A stretch of 64,000 bases of DNA, from contig NZ_JPMY01000037.1 of the NCBI RefSeq assembly GCF_000761545.1, positions 1 to 64,000 of the forward strand, written 5' to 3'. The DNA is from Pseudomonas sp. ML96. Its GTDB lineage: Bacteria > Pseudomonadota > Gammaproteobacteria > Pseudomonadales > Pseudomonadaceae. The notes under the pieces were generated by a model. The model had not been told where the DNA came from. It saw nothing but the letters and a program-made list of their open reading frames with translations, and made no database searches. The stretch's first letter is position 1. Every line of letters starts with the position of its first letter. The position numbers and the translations under genes are program-made. Positions 27,444 through 39,917 of this stretch are shown piece after piece.

Positions 27444-28004
27444 ATGTCCACTTCGAATTCTCCCTACACCGCCTTCGCCGCCCTCCTGGCGAGCACCGGC
27501 AAACCCGTTTCCCCCGCCGAGCTGCACGGTCTGCTGCTCGGTCGCAGCTGCGCCGGCGCCGGTTTCGATGCCGAGCCGTGGATCGCCGACGCCGTCGAGC
27601 TGCTCGGTAGCGAGCCGGCCGACAACGTGCGTCAGGCCCTGATCGGCCTGCAGGAGATGGTCAAGGGCGAGCTGTCCGGCAGCGACGTCACCGTGGTCCT
27701 GCTGCTGCCCGGCGACGACGCGCCGCTGGCCGAGCGCGCTACCGCTCTGGGCCAGTGGTGCCAGGGCTTCCTCGACGGTTTCGGCATGGTGGTCGGCAAT
27801 GCCGCCCTGAGCGCGGAGGCCATGGAAGTGCTGCAGGACCTCTCGGCGATTTCCCAGGTGCAGAGCGCCCTGGACGAGTCCGAGGACGGCGAGAGCGACT
27901 ATATGGAAGTGATGGAATACCTGCGCGTGGCGCCCCTGCTGCTGTTCGCCGAGTGCGGCAAAGCCGCTGCGGCACCCGCCACCCCGAAACCTTCCCTGCA
28001 CTGA
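27444..28004 (+). CDS. ygfB: UPF0149 family protein YgfB
   Basis: The 186-residue helical protein carries the UPF0149 landmarks S-P-A-E-L-H-G-L-L-L-G-R near residue 24 and W-C-Q-G-F-L-D-G-F-G near residue 104. In P. aeruginosa YgfB counteracts the antiterminator AlpA and so affects ampDh3 expression and beta-lactam tolerance; whether that holds here is not shown. It is divergent from the zapA operon and 10 bases before pepP, so it heads the ygfB-pepP-ubiH-ubiI unit. Confidence 0.9.
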   Translation: MSTSNSPYTAFAALLASTGKPVSPAELHGLLLGRSCAGAGFDAEPWIADAVELLGSEPADNVRQALIGLQEMVKGELSGSDVTVVLLLPGDDAPLAERATALGQWCQGFLDGFGMVVGNAALSAEAMEVLQDLSAISQVQSALDESEDGESDYMEVMEYLRVAPLLLFAECGKAAAAPATPKPSLH

Positions 28005-28014
28005 GGTCGAGCCC

Positions 28015-29349
<1,335 letters not shown>

Positions 29350-29350
29350 G

Positions 29351-30535
29351 TTGAGCCGCGTGCAACTGGCCATCGTCGGTGGTGGTCTTGTCGGTGCGAG
29401 CCTGGCCCTGGCCCTGCAGGCCGGGGCGCGGGCCCGTGGCTGGCGCATCGTGCTGGTCGAGCCTTTCGCCCCCGGCAATGCTTGGCAGCCGAGTTACGAC
29501 GCGCGCTCCAGCGCCATTTCCTACGGCAGTCGGCAGATCTTCGAACGCCTCGGCCTATGGCCGGCGTTGGCCGAGCGCGCCGAGGCCATCAGCCAGATCC
29601 AGGTCTCCGACAAGGGCCGCTTCGGCGCCACCCGCCTGAGCGCGGAAGATGAGGGCGTGCCGGCCCTCGGCTATGTGCTGGAGAACGCCTGGATGGGCCA
29701 CTGCCTGTGGAAGGCCCTGGACCCCGAAGTGGTCGAGTGGCGCTGCCCGGCGGAAGTGGCGCGTCTAGAGACCCTGGACGACGGCTATCGCCTGCATCTG
29801 AATGATGACTCCAGCCTCGACTGCGACCTGGCCGTGCTGGCCGACGGTGGCCGTTCTGGACTGCGCGAGCAGCTCGGTATCGCCGTGCGTCATACGCCCT
29901 ACGAGCAGTGCGCGCTGATCGCCAATATCAGCCCGGCCGAGCCGCATGGCGGCCAGGCCTTCGAGCGTTTCACCGAGCAGGGCCCGCTGGCTCTGCTGCC
30001 GTTGCCGGACGAGCGCTGCGCGCTGGTCTGGACCCGCCCGCCGGTGGATGCCGAGCGCCTGCAGGCACTGCCCGACCGCGCCTTTCTCGGCGAGCTGCAG
30101 CAGGCCTTCGGCTATCGCCTCGGCGCCCTGCGCCAGGTCGGCGCGCGGCATGTCTACCCGCTGGCGCTGGTCGAGGCCACCGAGCAGGTGCGCCCGCACC
30201 TGGTGATCCTCGGCAATGCCGCGCACAGCCTGCACCCGGTGGCGGGGCAGGGCTTCAACCTGTCGCTGCGCGATGCTCTGGCCCTCGCCGAGAGCCTGCT
30301 GGAGAGCACTACCAGCCCCGGCGACTTCGCCGTGCTGCAGCGTTATCTGCAGCGCCAGCGCCAGGACCAGGCGCTGACCGTCGGCTTCTCCGACGGCGTT
30401 ACCCGTCTGTTCGGCCGTGGCGAATCGCTGCTGGTGGCCGGGCGCACCCTCGGCCTGCTCGGCCTCGACCTCTTGCCACCGGCCAAGCGCTGGTTTGCCC
30501 GCCAGGCCATGGGCCTGGGAACTCGTAGTCTGTGA
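29351..30535 (+). CDS. ubiH: 2-octaprenyl-6-methoxyphenyl hydroxylase UbiH
   Basis: The 394-residue FAD monooxygenase hydroxylates the ubiquinone ring. The FAD fold G-G-G-L-V-G is at residues about 11-16 and the second motif G-N-A-A-H-S-L-H-P-V-A-G-Q-G-F-N-L near residue 288. The start is TTG at 29351 (or GTG at 29360); no ATG is available near the FAD fold. This places the fold where relatives have it. It is tightly linked to pepP upstream and to a DUF4442 gene and ubiI downstream, which suggests one transcript. Confidence 0.92.
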   Translation: MSRVQLAIVGGGLVGASLALALQAGARARGWRIVLVEPFAPGNAWQPSYDARSSAISYGSRQIFERLGLWPALAERAEAISQIQVSDKGRFGATRLSAEDEGVPALGYVLENAWMGHCLWKALDPEVVEWRCPAEVARLETLDDGYRLHLNDDSSLDCDLAVLADGGRSGLREQLGIAVRHTPYEQCALIANISPAEPHGGQAFERFTEQGPLALLPLPDERCALVWTRPPVDAERLQALPDRAFLGELQQAFGYRLGALRQVGARHVYPLALVEATEQVRPHLVILGNAAHSLHPVAGQGFNLSLRDALALAESLLESTTSPGDFAVLQRYLQRQRQDQALTVGFSDGVTRLFGRGESLLVAGRTLGLLGLDLLPPAKRWFARQAMGLGTRSL

Positions 30536-30544
30536 GTCTGTTTG

Positions 30545-31030
30545 ATGAGTGATCCAAAACTGGCGCGCCGCGCCCGCCTGCTGCGTATCGGCCTGAATTT
30601 CTACCCGCCCTATATCGGCGCCGGCATCCGCGTGCAGCAGATCAGCCCGGACTGCCGCCATGCGCGGGTGAAGATGGCCCTGCGCTGGTACAACCGCAAC
30701 TTCGTCGGCACCCAGTTCGGCGGTTCGCTGTACAGCATGGTCGACCCCTTCTACATGCTGCTGCTGATGCCGCTGCTGGGTGACGACTACATCGTCTGGG
30801 ACAAGGCCGCCAGCATCGACTTCGTCAGCCCCGGCAAGGGCCCGGTGTATGCCGATTTCCGTATCGACGACGCCCTGCTGACAGAGATTCGCGACAAGAC
30901 CGCCGGCGGCGACAAGTACCTGCCGCAGCTGCACGTGGAAATCCGCGACGGCGATGGCACCCTGGTCGCCACCGCACACAAGACCCTGTATATCCGTCTC
31001 AAGCCGCGCGCGCGGCCGGCCGTGGCCTAA
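30545..31030 (+). CDS. DUF4442 hotdog-fold protein
   Basis: This 161-residue protein has the DUF4442/YiiD C-terminal hotdog fold. Landmarks are N-F-Y-P-P-Y-I-G-A-G-I near residue 18, T-Q-F-G-G-S-L-Y-S-M near residue 57 and a C-terminal strand T-A-H-K-T-L-Y-I-R. Relatives are thioesterase-like, but no catalytic acid is certain. It lies between ubiH and ubiI with gaps of about 10 bases. This suggests a function linked to quinone or membrane-lipid metabolism; that is inference. Confidence 0.85.
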   Translation: MSDPKLARRARLLRIGLNFYPPYIGAGIRVQQISPDCRHARVKMALRWYNRNFVGTQFGGSLYSMVDPFYMLLLMPLLGDDYIVWDKAASIDFVSPGKGPVYADFRIDDALLTEIRDKTAGGDKYLPQLHVEIRDGDGTLVATAHKTLYIRLKPRARPAVA

Positions 31031-31039
31031 GGAAGCGAG

Positions 31040-32257
31040 ATGCAAGCGGACCTGATCATCGTTGGTGCCGGCATGGTCGGCAGCGCACTGGCTCTGGCCC
31101 TGGAACACAGCGGCCTGGATATCCTGGTGGTCGATGGCAGCCCGCTCAGCGTCAAACCGTTCGACGCGCAGGGCGCCTTCGAACCGCGGGTCAGCGCCCT
31201 GTCCGCTGCCAGCCAGCGCATCCTCGAGCGTCTCGGTGTGTGGGATGGCATCGCTGCCCGCCGTGCCTCGGCCTATCGCGACATGCAGGTGTGGGACGGC
31301 TCGGGCACCGGCAGCGTGCACTTCGCTGCCGCCAGCGTGCATGCCGAGACCCTCGGCCACATCGTCGAGAACCGCGTGGTGCAGGACGCCCTGCTCGAGC
31401 ACCTGCACGACAGCCAGACCGGCCTGCTCGGCAATGCTCGTCTGGAACAGCTGCGCCGCTCCGGCGACGGCTGGCTGCTGACCCTGGCCGACGGCCGCGA
31501 GCTGCGCGCGCCGCTGCTGGTGGCCGCCGACGGCGCCAACTCGGCGGTGCGCCGCCTGGCCGGCTGCGCCACCCGCGAGTGGGATTACCTGCACCACGCC
31601 ATCGTCACCAGCGTGCGCTGCGAGCGCTCGCACCAGGCCACCGCCTGGCAGCGCTTCACCGACGACGGCCCGCTGGCCTTCCTGCCGCTCAATCGCCAGG
31701 GCGACGATCACTGGTGCTCGATCGTCTGGTCCACCGTGCCGGCCGAGGCCGATCGCCTGATGGCGCTGGACGACGAAGCGTTCCGCCACGCCCTGGGCAA
31801 GGCCTTCGAGTGGCGCCTGGGGGCGGTCAGCGCGGTAGACCCACGAGTGTGCATCCCGCTGCGCCAGCGTCACGCCAAGCGCTACGTGGAGAGCGGCCTG
31901 GCGCTGATCGGCGACGCCGCCCACAGCATTCACCCGCTGGCCGGGCAGGGCGTCAACCTCGGCTTCCTCGACGCCGCGGTGCTGGCCGAGGTGTTGCTGC
32001 ACGCGCTTGAGCGTGGCGAGCAGCCCAACGATGTGCGCGTGCTCAGTCGCTACGAGCGGCGGCGCATGCCGCACAACCTGGCGATGATGGCGGCGATGGA
32101 GGGCTTCGAACGTCTGTTCCAGGCCGACCCGCTGCCGATCCGCCTGCTGCGCAACAGCGGCCTCAACTGGGTCGACGAGCTGCCGGATGCCAAGGCCCTG
32201 TTCGTCCGCCGCGCCCTCGGCCTGGTGGGTGATCTGCCTCCATTGGCGCAGCCCTGA
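31040..32257 (+). CDS. ubiI: UbiI-type (VisC) ubiquinone C5-hydroxylase
   Basis: The 405-residue FAD monooxygenase of the UbiH family has G-A-G-M-V-G at residues about 8-13, V-D-G-S-P near residue 32 and G-D-A-A-H-S-I-H-P-L-A-G-Q-G-V-N-L near residue 290. The third in-family signature, A-D-G-A-N-S-A-V-R, is near residue 160. AAGGAAG precedes the ATG. It is the last gene of the ygfB-pepP-ubiH cluster; its stop codon is the first base pair region of palindromic repeat copy 2. UbiI versus UbiF assignment follows the conserved gene order. Confidence 0.9.
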   Translation: MQADLIIVGAGMVGSALALALEHSGLDILVVDGSPLSVKPFDAQGAFEPRVSALSAASQRILERLGVWDGIAARRASAYRDMQVWDGSGTGSVHFAAASVHAETLGHIVENRVVQDALLEHLHDSQTGLLGNARLEQLRRSGDGWLLTLADGRELRAPLLVAADGANSAVRRLAGCATREWDYLHHAIVTSVRCERSHQATAWQRFTDDGPLAFLPLNRQGDDHWCSIVWSTVPAEADRLMALDDEAFRHALGKAFEWRLGAVSAVDPRVCIPLRQRHAKRYVESGLALIGDAAHSIHPLAGQGVNLGFLDAAVLAEVLLHALERGEQPNDVRVLSRYERRRMPHNLAMMAAMEGFERLFQADPLPIRLLRNSGLNWVDELPDAKALFVRRALGLVGDLPPLAQP

Positions 32258-32396
32258 ACCCGCTCGAAGTCTGCTGCGCGTCGGCCAAGCGGCGTTGAAA
32301 GCAGTCTCGGACTGCTCATTTACGCTCTGTAAACTCCGCGTCCTCGACCGCTTTCGCCACCACCTTGCTCTAGCTCGCAAGACTTCGAACGGGTTC
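32256..32396. repeat. Palindromic intergenic repeat, copy 2
   Basis: This approximately 141-bp imperfect palindrome starts on the last bases of ubiI. The outer 17-base arms (32256-32272 and 32380-32396) match at 16 of 17 positions when one is reversed. The apex is CTGCTCATTTAC (32312-32323), five bases, then GTAAACTCCGCG (32329-32340), identical in both 12-base arms to copy 1. The outer ends differ from those of copy 1 but remain self-complementary, so structure is kept while sequence drifts. It may also serve as the 3' end of the ubi transcript. Confidence 0.85.
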
Positions 32397-32445
32397 TGAG
32401 GGGGCGCGGAAACACCACGACATAAAGATCGGCAGAGCTCTCGGT

Positions 32446-32460
32446 TGCGAGTCACTATCA
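32446..32460. promoter_or_regulatory. Candidate Fur box before the iron-binding protein gene
   Basis: TGCGAGTCACTATCA matches about ten of fourteen defined positions of the 7-1-7 Fur consensus; the right half is nearly perfect. It lies 36 bases before the ATG of a ferric-iron binding protein, where iron repression would be expected. The left half is weak, so the call is tentative. Confidence 0.4.
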
Positions 32461-32495
32461 TTTGTGGCCCTTCCGTAGTCACGAGAGCATTCGTC

Positions 32496-33494
32496 ATGTC
32501 CCTATCCCGTAGCCTGCTCGCCGTCCTCGCGCTGGGCGCCGCCGGCTCCGCCTCGGCCGCCGAGGAAGTGGTGGTGTACTCCTCGCGTATCGACGAGCTG
32601 ATCAAGCCGGTGTTCGATGCCTACACCGCCAAGACCGGAGTGAACATCAAGTTCATCACCGACAAGGAGGCCCCGCTGATGCAGCGGATCAAGGCCGAGG
32701 GCGACAACGGCGTGGCCGACCTGCTGATCACCGTGGACGCCGGCAACCTCTGGCAAGCTGAGCAGATGGGCATCCTGCAGCCCTTCACCTCGCCGGTGAT
32801 CGACGCCAACATCCCGTCCCAGTATCGCGCCAGCAGTCATGCCTGGACCGGCCTGTCGCTGCGTGCGCGGACCATCGTCTACTCCACCGAGCGCGTGCAG
32901 CCCAGCGAGCTGTCCACCTACGAGGCGCTGGCCGGTCCGGAGTGGGAAGGTCGTCTGTGCCTGCGCACCAGCAAGAAGGTCTACAACCAGTCGCTGACCG
33001 CCACCCTGATCGAGGCTCATGGCGAGCAGAAGGCCGGCGAGATCCTCCAGGGCTGGGTCAACAACCTGGCCACCGACGTGTTCGCCGACGACAACTCGGT
33101 GGTGCAGGCGGTGGATGCCGGGCAGTGCGACGTCGGCATCGTCAACACCTACTACTACGGGCGCCTGCACAAGGCTAACCCACAGCTGCGCGCCAAGCTG
33201 TTCTGGCCTAACCAGAATGACCGCGGCGTGCACGTCAACCTCTCCGGCGTCGGTCTGACCAAGCACGCGCCGAACCCGGAAGCGGCGAAGAAGTTGGTGG
33301 AGTGGATGACCACGCCCGAGGCCCAGGGCCTGTTCGCCGAGATCAACCAGGAATTCCCGGCCAACCCGGCAGTGCCGCCGTCCGCCGAGGTCGCGGCCTG
33401 GGGTTCGTTCAAGGTCGACAGCATCCCGGTGGAGATCGCCGGCAAGCGCCAGGCCGAGGCTATTCGCCTGATGGACCGCGCCGGCTGGCATTGA
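32496..33494 (+). CDS. Periplasmic ferric-iron-binding protein (FbpA/HitA type)
   Basis: This 332-residue solute-binding protein has a signal peptide (about residues 1-21, ending A-S-A-A). The mature N terminus E-E-V-V-V-Y-S-S-R is typical of the Fe3+ binders. The paired iron-binding tyrosines are visible in N-T-Y-Y-Y-G-R near residue 216. The next gene encodes its permease, but no ATPase gene follows. It should bind free or citrate-type ferric iron in the periplasm. Confidence 0.9.
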   Translation: MSLSRSLLAVLALGAAGSASAAEEVVVYSSRIDELIKPVFDAYTAKTGVNIKFITDKEAPLMQRIKAEGDNGVADLLITVDAGNLWQAEQMGILQPFTSPVIDANIPSQYRASSHAWTGLSLRARTIVYSTERVQPSELSTYEALAGPEWEGRLCLRTSKKVYNQSLTATLIEAHGEQKAGEILQGWVNNLATDVFADDNSVVQAVDAGQCDVGIVNTYYYGRLHKANPQLRAKLFWPNQNDRGVHVNLSGVGLTKHAPNPEAAKKLVEWMTTPEAQGLFAEINQEFPANPAVPPSAEVAAWGSFKVDSIPVEIAGKRQAEAIRLMDRAGWH

Positions 33495-33534
33495 TCCGCC
33501 ATCGCGTTGCCTTTTCCGCCCGCCAGGAGTTCGC

Positions 33535-35154
33535 GTGGCTCATCCCGTTCAGCGCCGCTGGTATCCCATCGCTTTCGCCATCGCCGCCCTGGTGCTGCTG
33601 CCGCTGTCGGTGCTGGCGCTGTCCTGGCAGGAAGTCGACGGGCAGATTTGGACGCACCTGTGGGACACGCAGATGCCGCGCCTGCTCGGCAACACCCTGG
33701 TGCTGGTGCTTGGCGTTGGCATCGGCGTGACCCTGCTCGGGGTCAGTCTGGCCTGGCTCACCAGCCTCTGCGAATTCCCCGGCCGGCGCTGGTTGGACTG
33801 GGCGCTGATGCTGCCCTTTGCCATCCCGGCCTATGTGCTGGCCTTCGTTTTCATTGGCCTGTTCGACTTCTCGGGGCCGGTGCAGAGCCTGCTGCGCGAG
33901 TGGTTTGGCACGGGCATCCGTTTTCCTCGGGTGCGCTCCACCGGCGGGGTGATCGCCGTGCTGGTGCTGGTGTTCTATCCCTATGTCTACCTGCTCGCGC
34001 GCGGCGCCTTCCTGGCCCAGGGGCGTGGCCTGATGGAAGCGGCGCGGGTGCTCGGCCAGTCGCCCTGGCAGGCGTTCTGGCGCGTGGCCCTGCCGATGGC
34101 CTGGCCGGCCATTGGCGCCGGGCTGGCCCTGGCGATCATGGAGACCCTGGCCGATTTCGGAGCGGTGGCGGTGTTCAACTTCGACACCTTCACCACCGCC
34201 ATCTACAAGACCTGGTACGGCTTCTACAGCCTGTCCGGCGCAACCCAGCTGGCCAGCCTGCTGCTGCTCGCCGTGCTGCTGGTGCTCTACGGCGAGCGCC
34301 GCGCCCGTGGCGCCAGCCGCCCGGCCAGCGAGCGTCCGCGCGGCCAGGCGCTGTACCGTCTGCGTGGCTGGAAGGCCGCCGCTGCCAGCGCCTGGTGCGG
34401 CCTGGTGTTCGTCTGCGCCTTCGTGGTGCCGCTGCTGCAGCTACTGGCCTGGTTCTGGCAGCGCGGCCGCTTCGATCTCGACGAGCGCTACACCGCTCTG
34501 ATCCTGCATACCCTGAGCCTCGGCGCCCTGGCCGCGCTGATCACCGTAGCGGTGGCATTGCTGCTGGCTTTCGCTCGTCGCCAGGCGCCGACCCGGTCGA
34601 TCCGCAGCGCGGTGAGCCTGGCCAACCTCGGCTATGCGCTGCCCGGCTCGGTGCTGGCGGTGTCGATCATGCTGGCCTTCAGCTTCCTCGATCGCGAGCT
34701 GGTGATCCCGCTGTCCACCTGGCTCGGCGGCGCCGGCAAACCGCTGCTGCTGGGCAGCCTGGCGGCGCTGCTGCTGGCCTATCTGGTGCGTTTCATGGCG
34801 GTGGCCTACGGCCCGCTGGAAGGCAGCCTGGCGCGTATCCGCCCGTCGCTGCCGCAGGCCGCGCGCAGCCTTGGCGTCGGCGGGCCGGCGCTGTTCCTGC
34901 GCGTCTATTTGCCGCTGCTGGTGCCGGGCTCGCTGTCCGCCGCGCTGCTGGTGTTCGTCGATGTGCTCAAGGAAATGCCGGCCACGCTGCTGATGCGCCC
35001 CTTCGGCTGGGACACCCTGGCGGTACGCATTTTCGAGATGACCAGCGAGGGCGAATGGGCCCGCGCCGCGCTGCCCGCGCTGACCCTGGTGCTGGTCGGC
35101 CTGCTGCCGGTGATCGTGCTGATTCGCCGCTCCGCCAGGCTGCCCGGGCACTGA
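33535..35154 (+). CDS. Ferric-iron ABC transporter permease (FbpB type, fused double domain)
   Basis: The 539-residue permease has about twelve membrane segments in two homologous halves, the fused FbpB/ThiP layout. Each half has an EAA-type loop: E-A-A-R-V-L-G-Q-S-P-W near residue 172 and the second A-A-R-S-L-G-V-G-G-P near residue 442. The GTG start at 33535 follows CAGGAG. No ATP-binding gene is adjacent, so it must borrow an ATPase from elsewhere. Confidence 0.9.
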   Translation: MAHPVQRRWYPIAFAIAALVLLPLSVLALSWQEVDGQIWTHLWDTQMPRLLGNTLVLVLGVGIGVTLLGVSLAWLTSLCEFPGRRWLDWALMLPFAIPAYVLAFVFIGLFDFSGPVQSLLREWFGTGIRFPRVRSTGGVIAVLVLVFYPYVYLLARGAFLAQGRGLMEAARVLGQSPWQAFWRVALPMAWPAIGAGLALAIMETLADFGAVAVFNFDTFTTAIYKTWYGFYSLSGATQLASLLLLAVLLVLYGERRARGASRPASERPRGQALYRLRGWKAAAASAWCGLVFVCAFVVPLLQLLAWFWQRGRFDLDERYTALILHTLSLGALAALITVAVALLLAFARRQAPTRSIRSAVSLANLGYALPGSVLAVSIMLAFSFLDRELVIPLSTWLGGAGKPLLLGSLAALLLAYLVRFMAVAYGPLEGSLARIRPSLPQAARSLGVGGPALFLRVYLPLLVPGSLSAALLVFVDVLKEMPATLLMRPFGWDTLAVRIFEMTSEGEWARAALPALTLVLVGLLPVIVLIRRSARLPGH

Positions 35155-35221
35155 TCTGACCTGTCCTGGGAGTCAGGAAATTCGCGGGCTGCGCACGATG
35201 ACCGGTTGGTCGGAGTGCGAG

Positions 35222-35250
35222 GTGACCAGTCGCATTAGCGGGGCTACAAT
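35222..35250 (+). promoter_or_regulatory. gcvT: Candidate promoter for gcvT
   Basis: GTGACC (35222-35227) and TACAAT (35245-35250) are 17 bases apart; the -10 matches five of six positions and the -35 four of six. It lies about 70 bases before the gcvT ATG. I see no glycine riboswitch in the leader. Confidence 0.4.
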
Positions 35251-35319
35251 GCGCGCCTGCTGACGCAGCCGTCCATGTGCTCGTGCCCACCAGGGCAGAG
35301 CCAAATCAAGGAGTTATCC

Positions 35320-36402
35320 ATGGGACAGCGTACACCCCTGTATGAACAGCATCTGGCGCTGGGCGCCAAGATGGTCGATTTCGGCGGCTGGGATATGCCG
35401 CTGCACTACGGTTCCCAGGTCGAGGAGCACCATCAGGTGCGCCGCGACTGCGGCGTGTTCGATGTTTCCCACATGACCGTGGTCGACATCACCGGTGCCC
35501 AGGCCAAGGCCTGGCTGCAGCACCTGCTGGCCAACGACGTCGAACGTCTGAAGACGCCGGGCAAAGCGCTGTACAGCGGCATGCTCAACGAGCGTGGCGG
35601 CGTGGTCGACGACCTCATCGTGTATGTCACCGACTACGGCTATCGCATGGTGGTCAACGCCGCCACCCGCGACAAGGACCTGGCCTGGATGCAGGCGCAG
35701 ACCGCCGGCTTCGACGTCACCCTGAGCGAGCGCGCCGAGCTGGCCATGCTCGCCATCCAGGGCCCCAATGCCCGTGCCAAGGTCGCCGACCTGCTCAGCC
35801 AGGCGCGCGCCGCGCTGATCCACGAACTCAAGGTGTTCCAGGGCCTGCCGGAAGGCGACTGGTTCATCGCCCGCACCGGCTACACCGGTGAAGACGGCCT
35901 GGAAATCATGCTGCCGGCCTCGGAAGCCCCGGGCTTCCTCAGCGACCTGGTCGGCGCCGGCATCGCCCCGATCGGCCTGGGCGCGCGTGACACCCTGCGT
36001 CTGGAGGCCGGCATGAACCTGTACGGCCAGGACATGGACGAAGACACCTCGCCGCTGGCCGCCAACATGGCCTGGACCATCGCCTGGGAGCCGAGCGAGC
36101 GCCAGTTCGTCGGCCGCAGCGCCCTGGAAACCCAGCGCGCCGCCGGCAACCAGCCCAAGCTGGTCGGCCTGGTGTTGGAGGAGCGCGGCGTGCTGCGCGC
36201 CCACCAGGTGGTGCGCGTCGAGGGCGTGGGTGAGGGTGAGATCACCAGCGGCAGCTTCTCGCCGACCCTGAACAAGTCGATCGCCCTGGCCCGCGTGCCG
36301 GCCGCCACCGGCGACCGCGCCGAGGTGGAAATCCGCGGCAAGTGGTATCCGGTACGGGTCGTGCAAGCGAACTTCGTCCGCAACGGCAAGGCCGTCATCT
36401 GA
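35320..36402 (+). CDS. gcvT: Glycine cleavage system T protein (aminomethyltransferase)
   Basis: This 360-residue folate-dependent enzyme takes the aminomethyl group from the H-protein lipoyl arm and forms methylene-THF and ammonia. The N terminus T-P-L-Y-E-Q-H and F-G-G-W-D-M-P-L-H-Y near residue 28, V-F-D-V-S-H-M near residue 47 and the conserved R-T-G-Y-T-G-E-D-G near residue 185 are diagnostic. The ATG at 35320 follows AAGGAG. It is the first gene of gcvT-gcvH-gcvP, whose products act in sequence. Confidence 0.96.
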   Translation: MGQRTPLYEQHLALGAKMVDFGGWDMPLHYGSQVEEHHQVRRDCGVFDVSHMTVVDITGAQAKAWLQHLLANDVERLKTPGKALYSGMLNERGGVVDDLIVYVTDYGYRMVVNAATRDKDLAWMQAQTAGFDVTLSERAELAMLAIQGPNARAKVADLLSQARAALIHELKVFQGLPEGDWFIARTGYTGEDGLEIMLPASEAPGFLSDLVGAGIAPIGLGARDTLRLEAGMNLYGQDMDEDTSPLAANMAWTIAWEPSERQFVGRSALETQRAAGNQPKLVGLVLEERGVLRAHQVVRVEGVGEGEITSGSFSPTLNKSIALARVPAATGDRAEVEIRGKWYPVRVVQANFVRNGKAVI

Positions 36403-36409
36403 TTCGAAC

Positions 36410-36464
36410 GGCGCGGGGCAGAGCCCGCGCCACCTGCTAAATTTTCCGGGCGGACGTTCCGCCC
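36410..36464 (+). other. Two hairpins between gcvT and gcvH
   Basis: The first stem is GGCGCGGG/CCCGCGCC (36410-36417, 36424-36431), and the second is GGGCGGA/TCCGCCC (36448-36454, 36458-36464). Neither has a strong T run. They may set the relative stability of the gcv mRNA segments. Confidence 0.45.
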
Positions 36465-36486
36465 ACCGATTCCGAGGATTACAACA

Positions 36487-36876
36487 ATGAGCAATATCCC
36501 CGCCGATCTGCGTTACGTCGCCAGCCACGAGTGGATCCGCCTGGAGGCCGACGGTTCGGTCACCATCGGCATCACCGATCACGCTCAGGAAGCCCTGGGT
36601 GACGTGGTCTACGTCGAGCTGCCGGAAGTCGGCAAGCAACTGGCCACCGGCCAGGAAGCCGGCGTGGTGGAATCGGTGAAGGCCGCTTCCGACATCTACG
36701 CGCCGATCGCCGGTGAAGTCCTCGCCGTCAACGAAGCCCTGGCCGACGCTCCCGAGCAGGTCAACGGCGAGCCCTACAGCGCCTGGTTCTTCAAGCTGCA
36801 GCCGAGCAACCCGGCCGAGCTGGAATCCCTGCTCGACGCCGCCGGCTACCAGGCCGTCTGCTCCGCCGATGCCTGA
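36487..36876 (+). CDS. gcvH: Glycine cleavage system H protein
   Basis: The 129-residue lipoyl carrier shuttles the aminomethyl group between the P, T and L proteins. The lipoylated lysine is in E-S-V-K-A-A-S-D-I-Y near residue 64. The N-terminal H-E-W-I-R and the C-terminal W-F-F-K-L are typical. Lipoylation and the L protein are supplied from elsewhere, since neither lpd nor lip genes are in this window. Confidence 0.96.
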   Translation: MSNIPADLRYVASHEWIRLEADGSVTIGITDHAQEALGDVVYVELPEVGKQLATGQEAGVVESVKAASDIYAPIAGEVLAVNEALADAPEQVNGEPYSAWFFKLQPSNPAELESLLDAAGYQAVCSADA

Positions 36877-36933
36877 GGCTGACGGCCGCGCCTAGCGCGC
36901 GGCCTGCCGCCGAGTCTCACGAATTCCGCTGTC

Positions 36934-36955
36934 GAGCCTCGATCCGTCGAGGCTC
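36934..36955 (+). terminator. Hairpin between gcvH and gcvP
   Basis: A perfect 9-bp stem GAGCCTCGA/TCGAGGCTC around TCCG is followed by TGTCATTTTCC. It ends 24 bases before the gcvP start, so it is at most a leaky terminator or processing site within the operon. A second G+C-rich hairpin is visible just upstream, near 36884-36904. Confidence 0.45.
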
Positions 36956-36978
36956 TGTCATTTTCCGAGAGCCCCGCT

Positions 36979-39852
<2,874 letters not shown>

Positions 39853-39862
39853 TTCGCGCGCT

Positions 39863-39893
39863 GACAAGGCCGCCCTCGGGCGGCCTTGTCGTT
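39863..39893 (+). terminator. gcvP: Terminator after gcvP
   Basis: GACAAGGCCGCCC (39863-39875) and GGGCGGCCTTGTC (39878-39890) form a long perfect stem followed by GTTT. The same core stem sequence reappears in the hairpin at 55510-55535. Confidence 0.8.
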
Positions 39894-39917
39894 TCTGCTG
39901 CAAGCGTTGCGTGTGGC

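Noticed and set aside
29765..32605. Open frame of over 900 codons on the minus strand across ubiH, DUF4442, ubiI and repeat copy 2
   Set aside because: It covers clearly coding genes and a palindromic repeat; composition is that of a shadow frame.
35155..35319. Glycine riboswitch before gcvT
   Set aside because: The leader after the candidate promoter is only about 65 bases and lacks the tandem aptamer elements.
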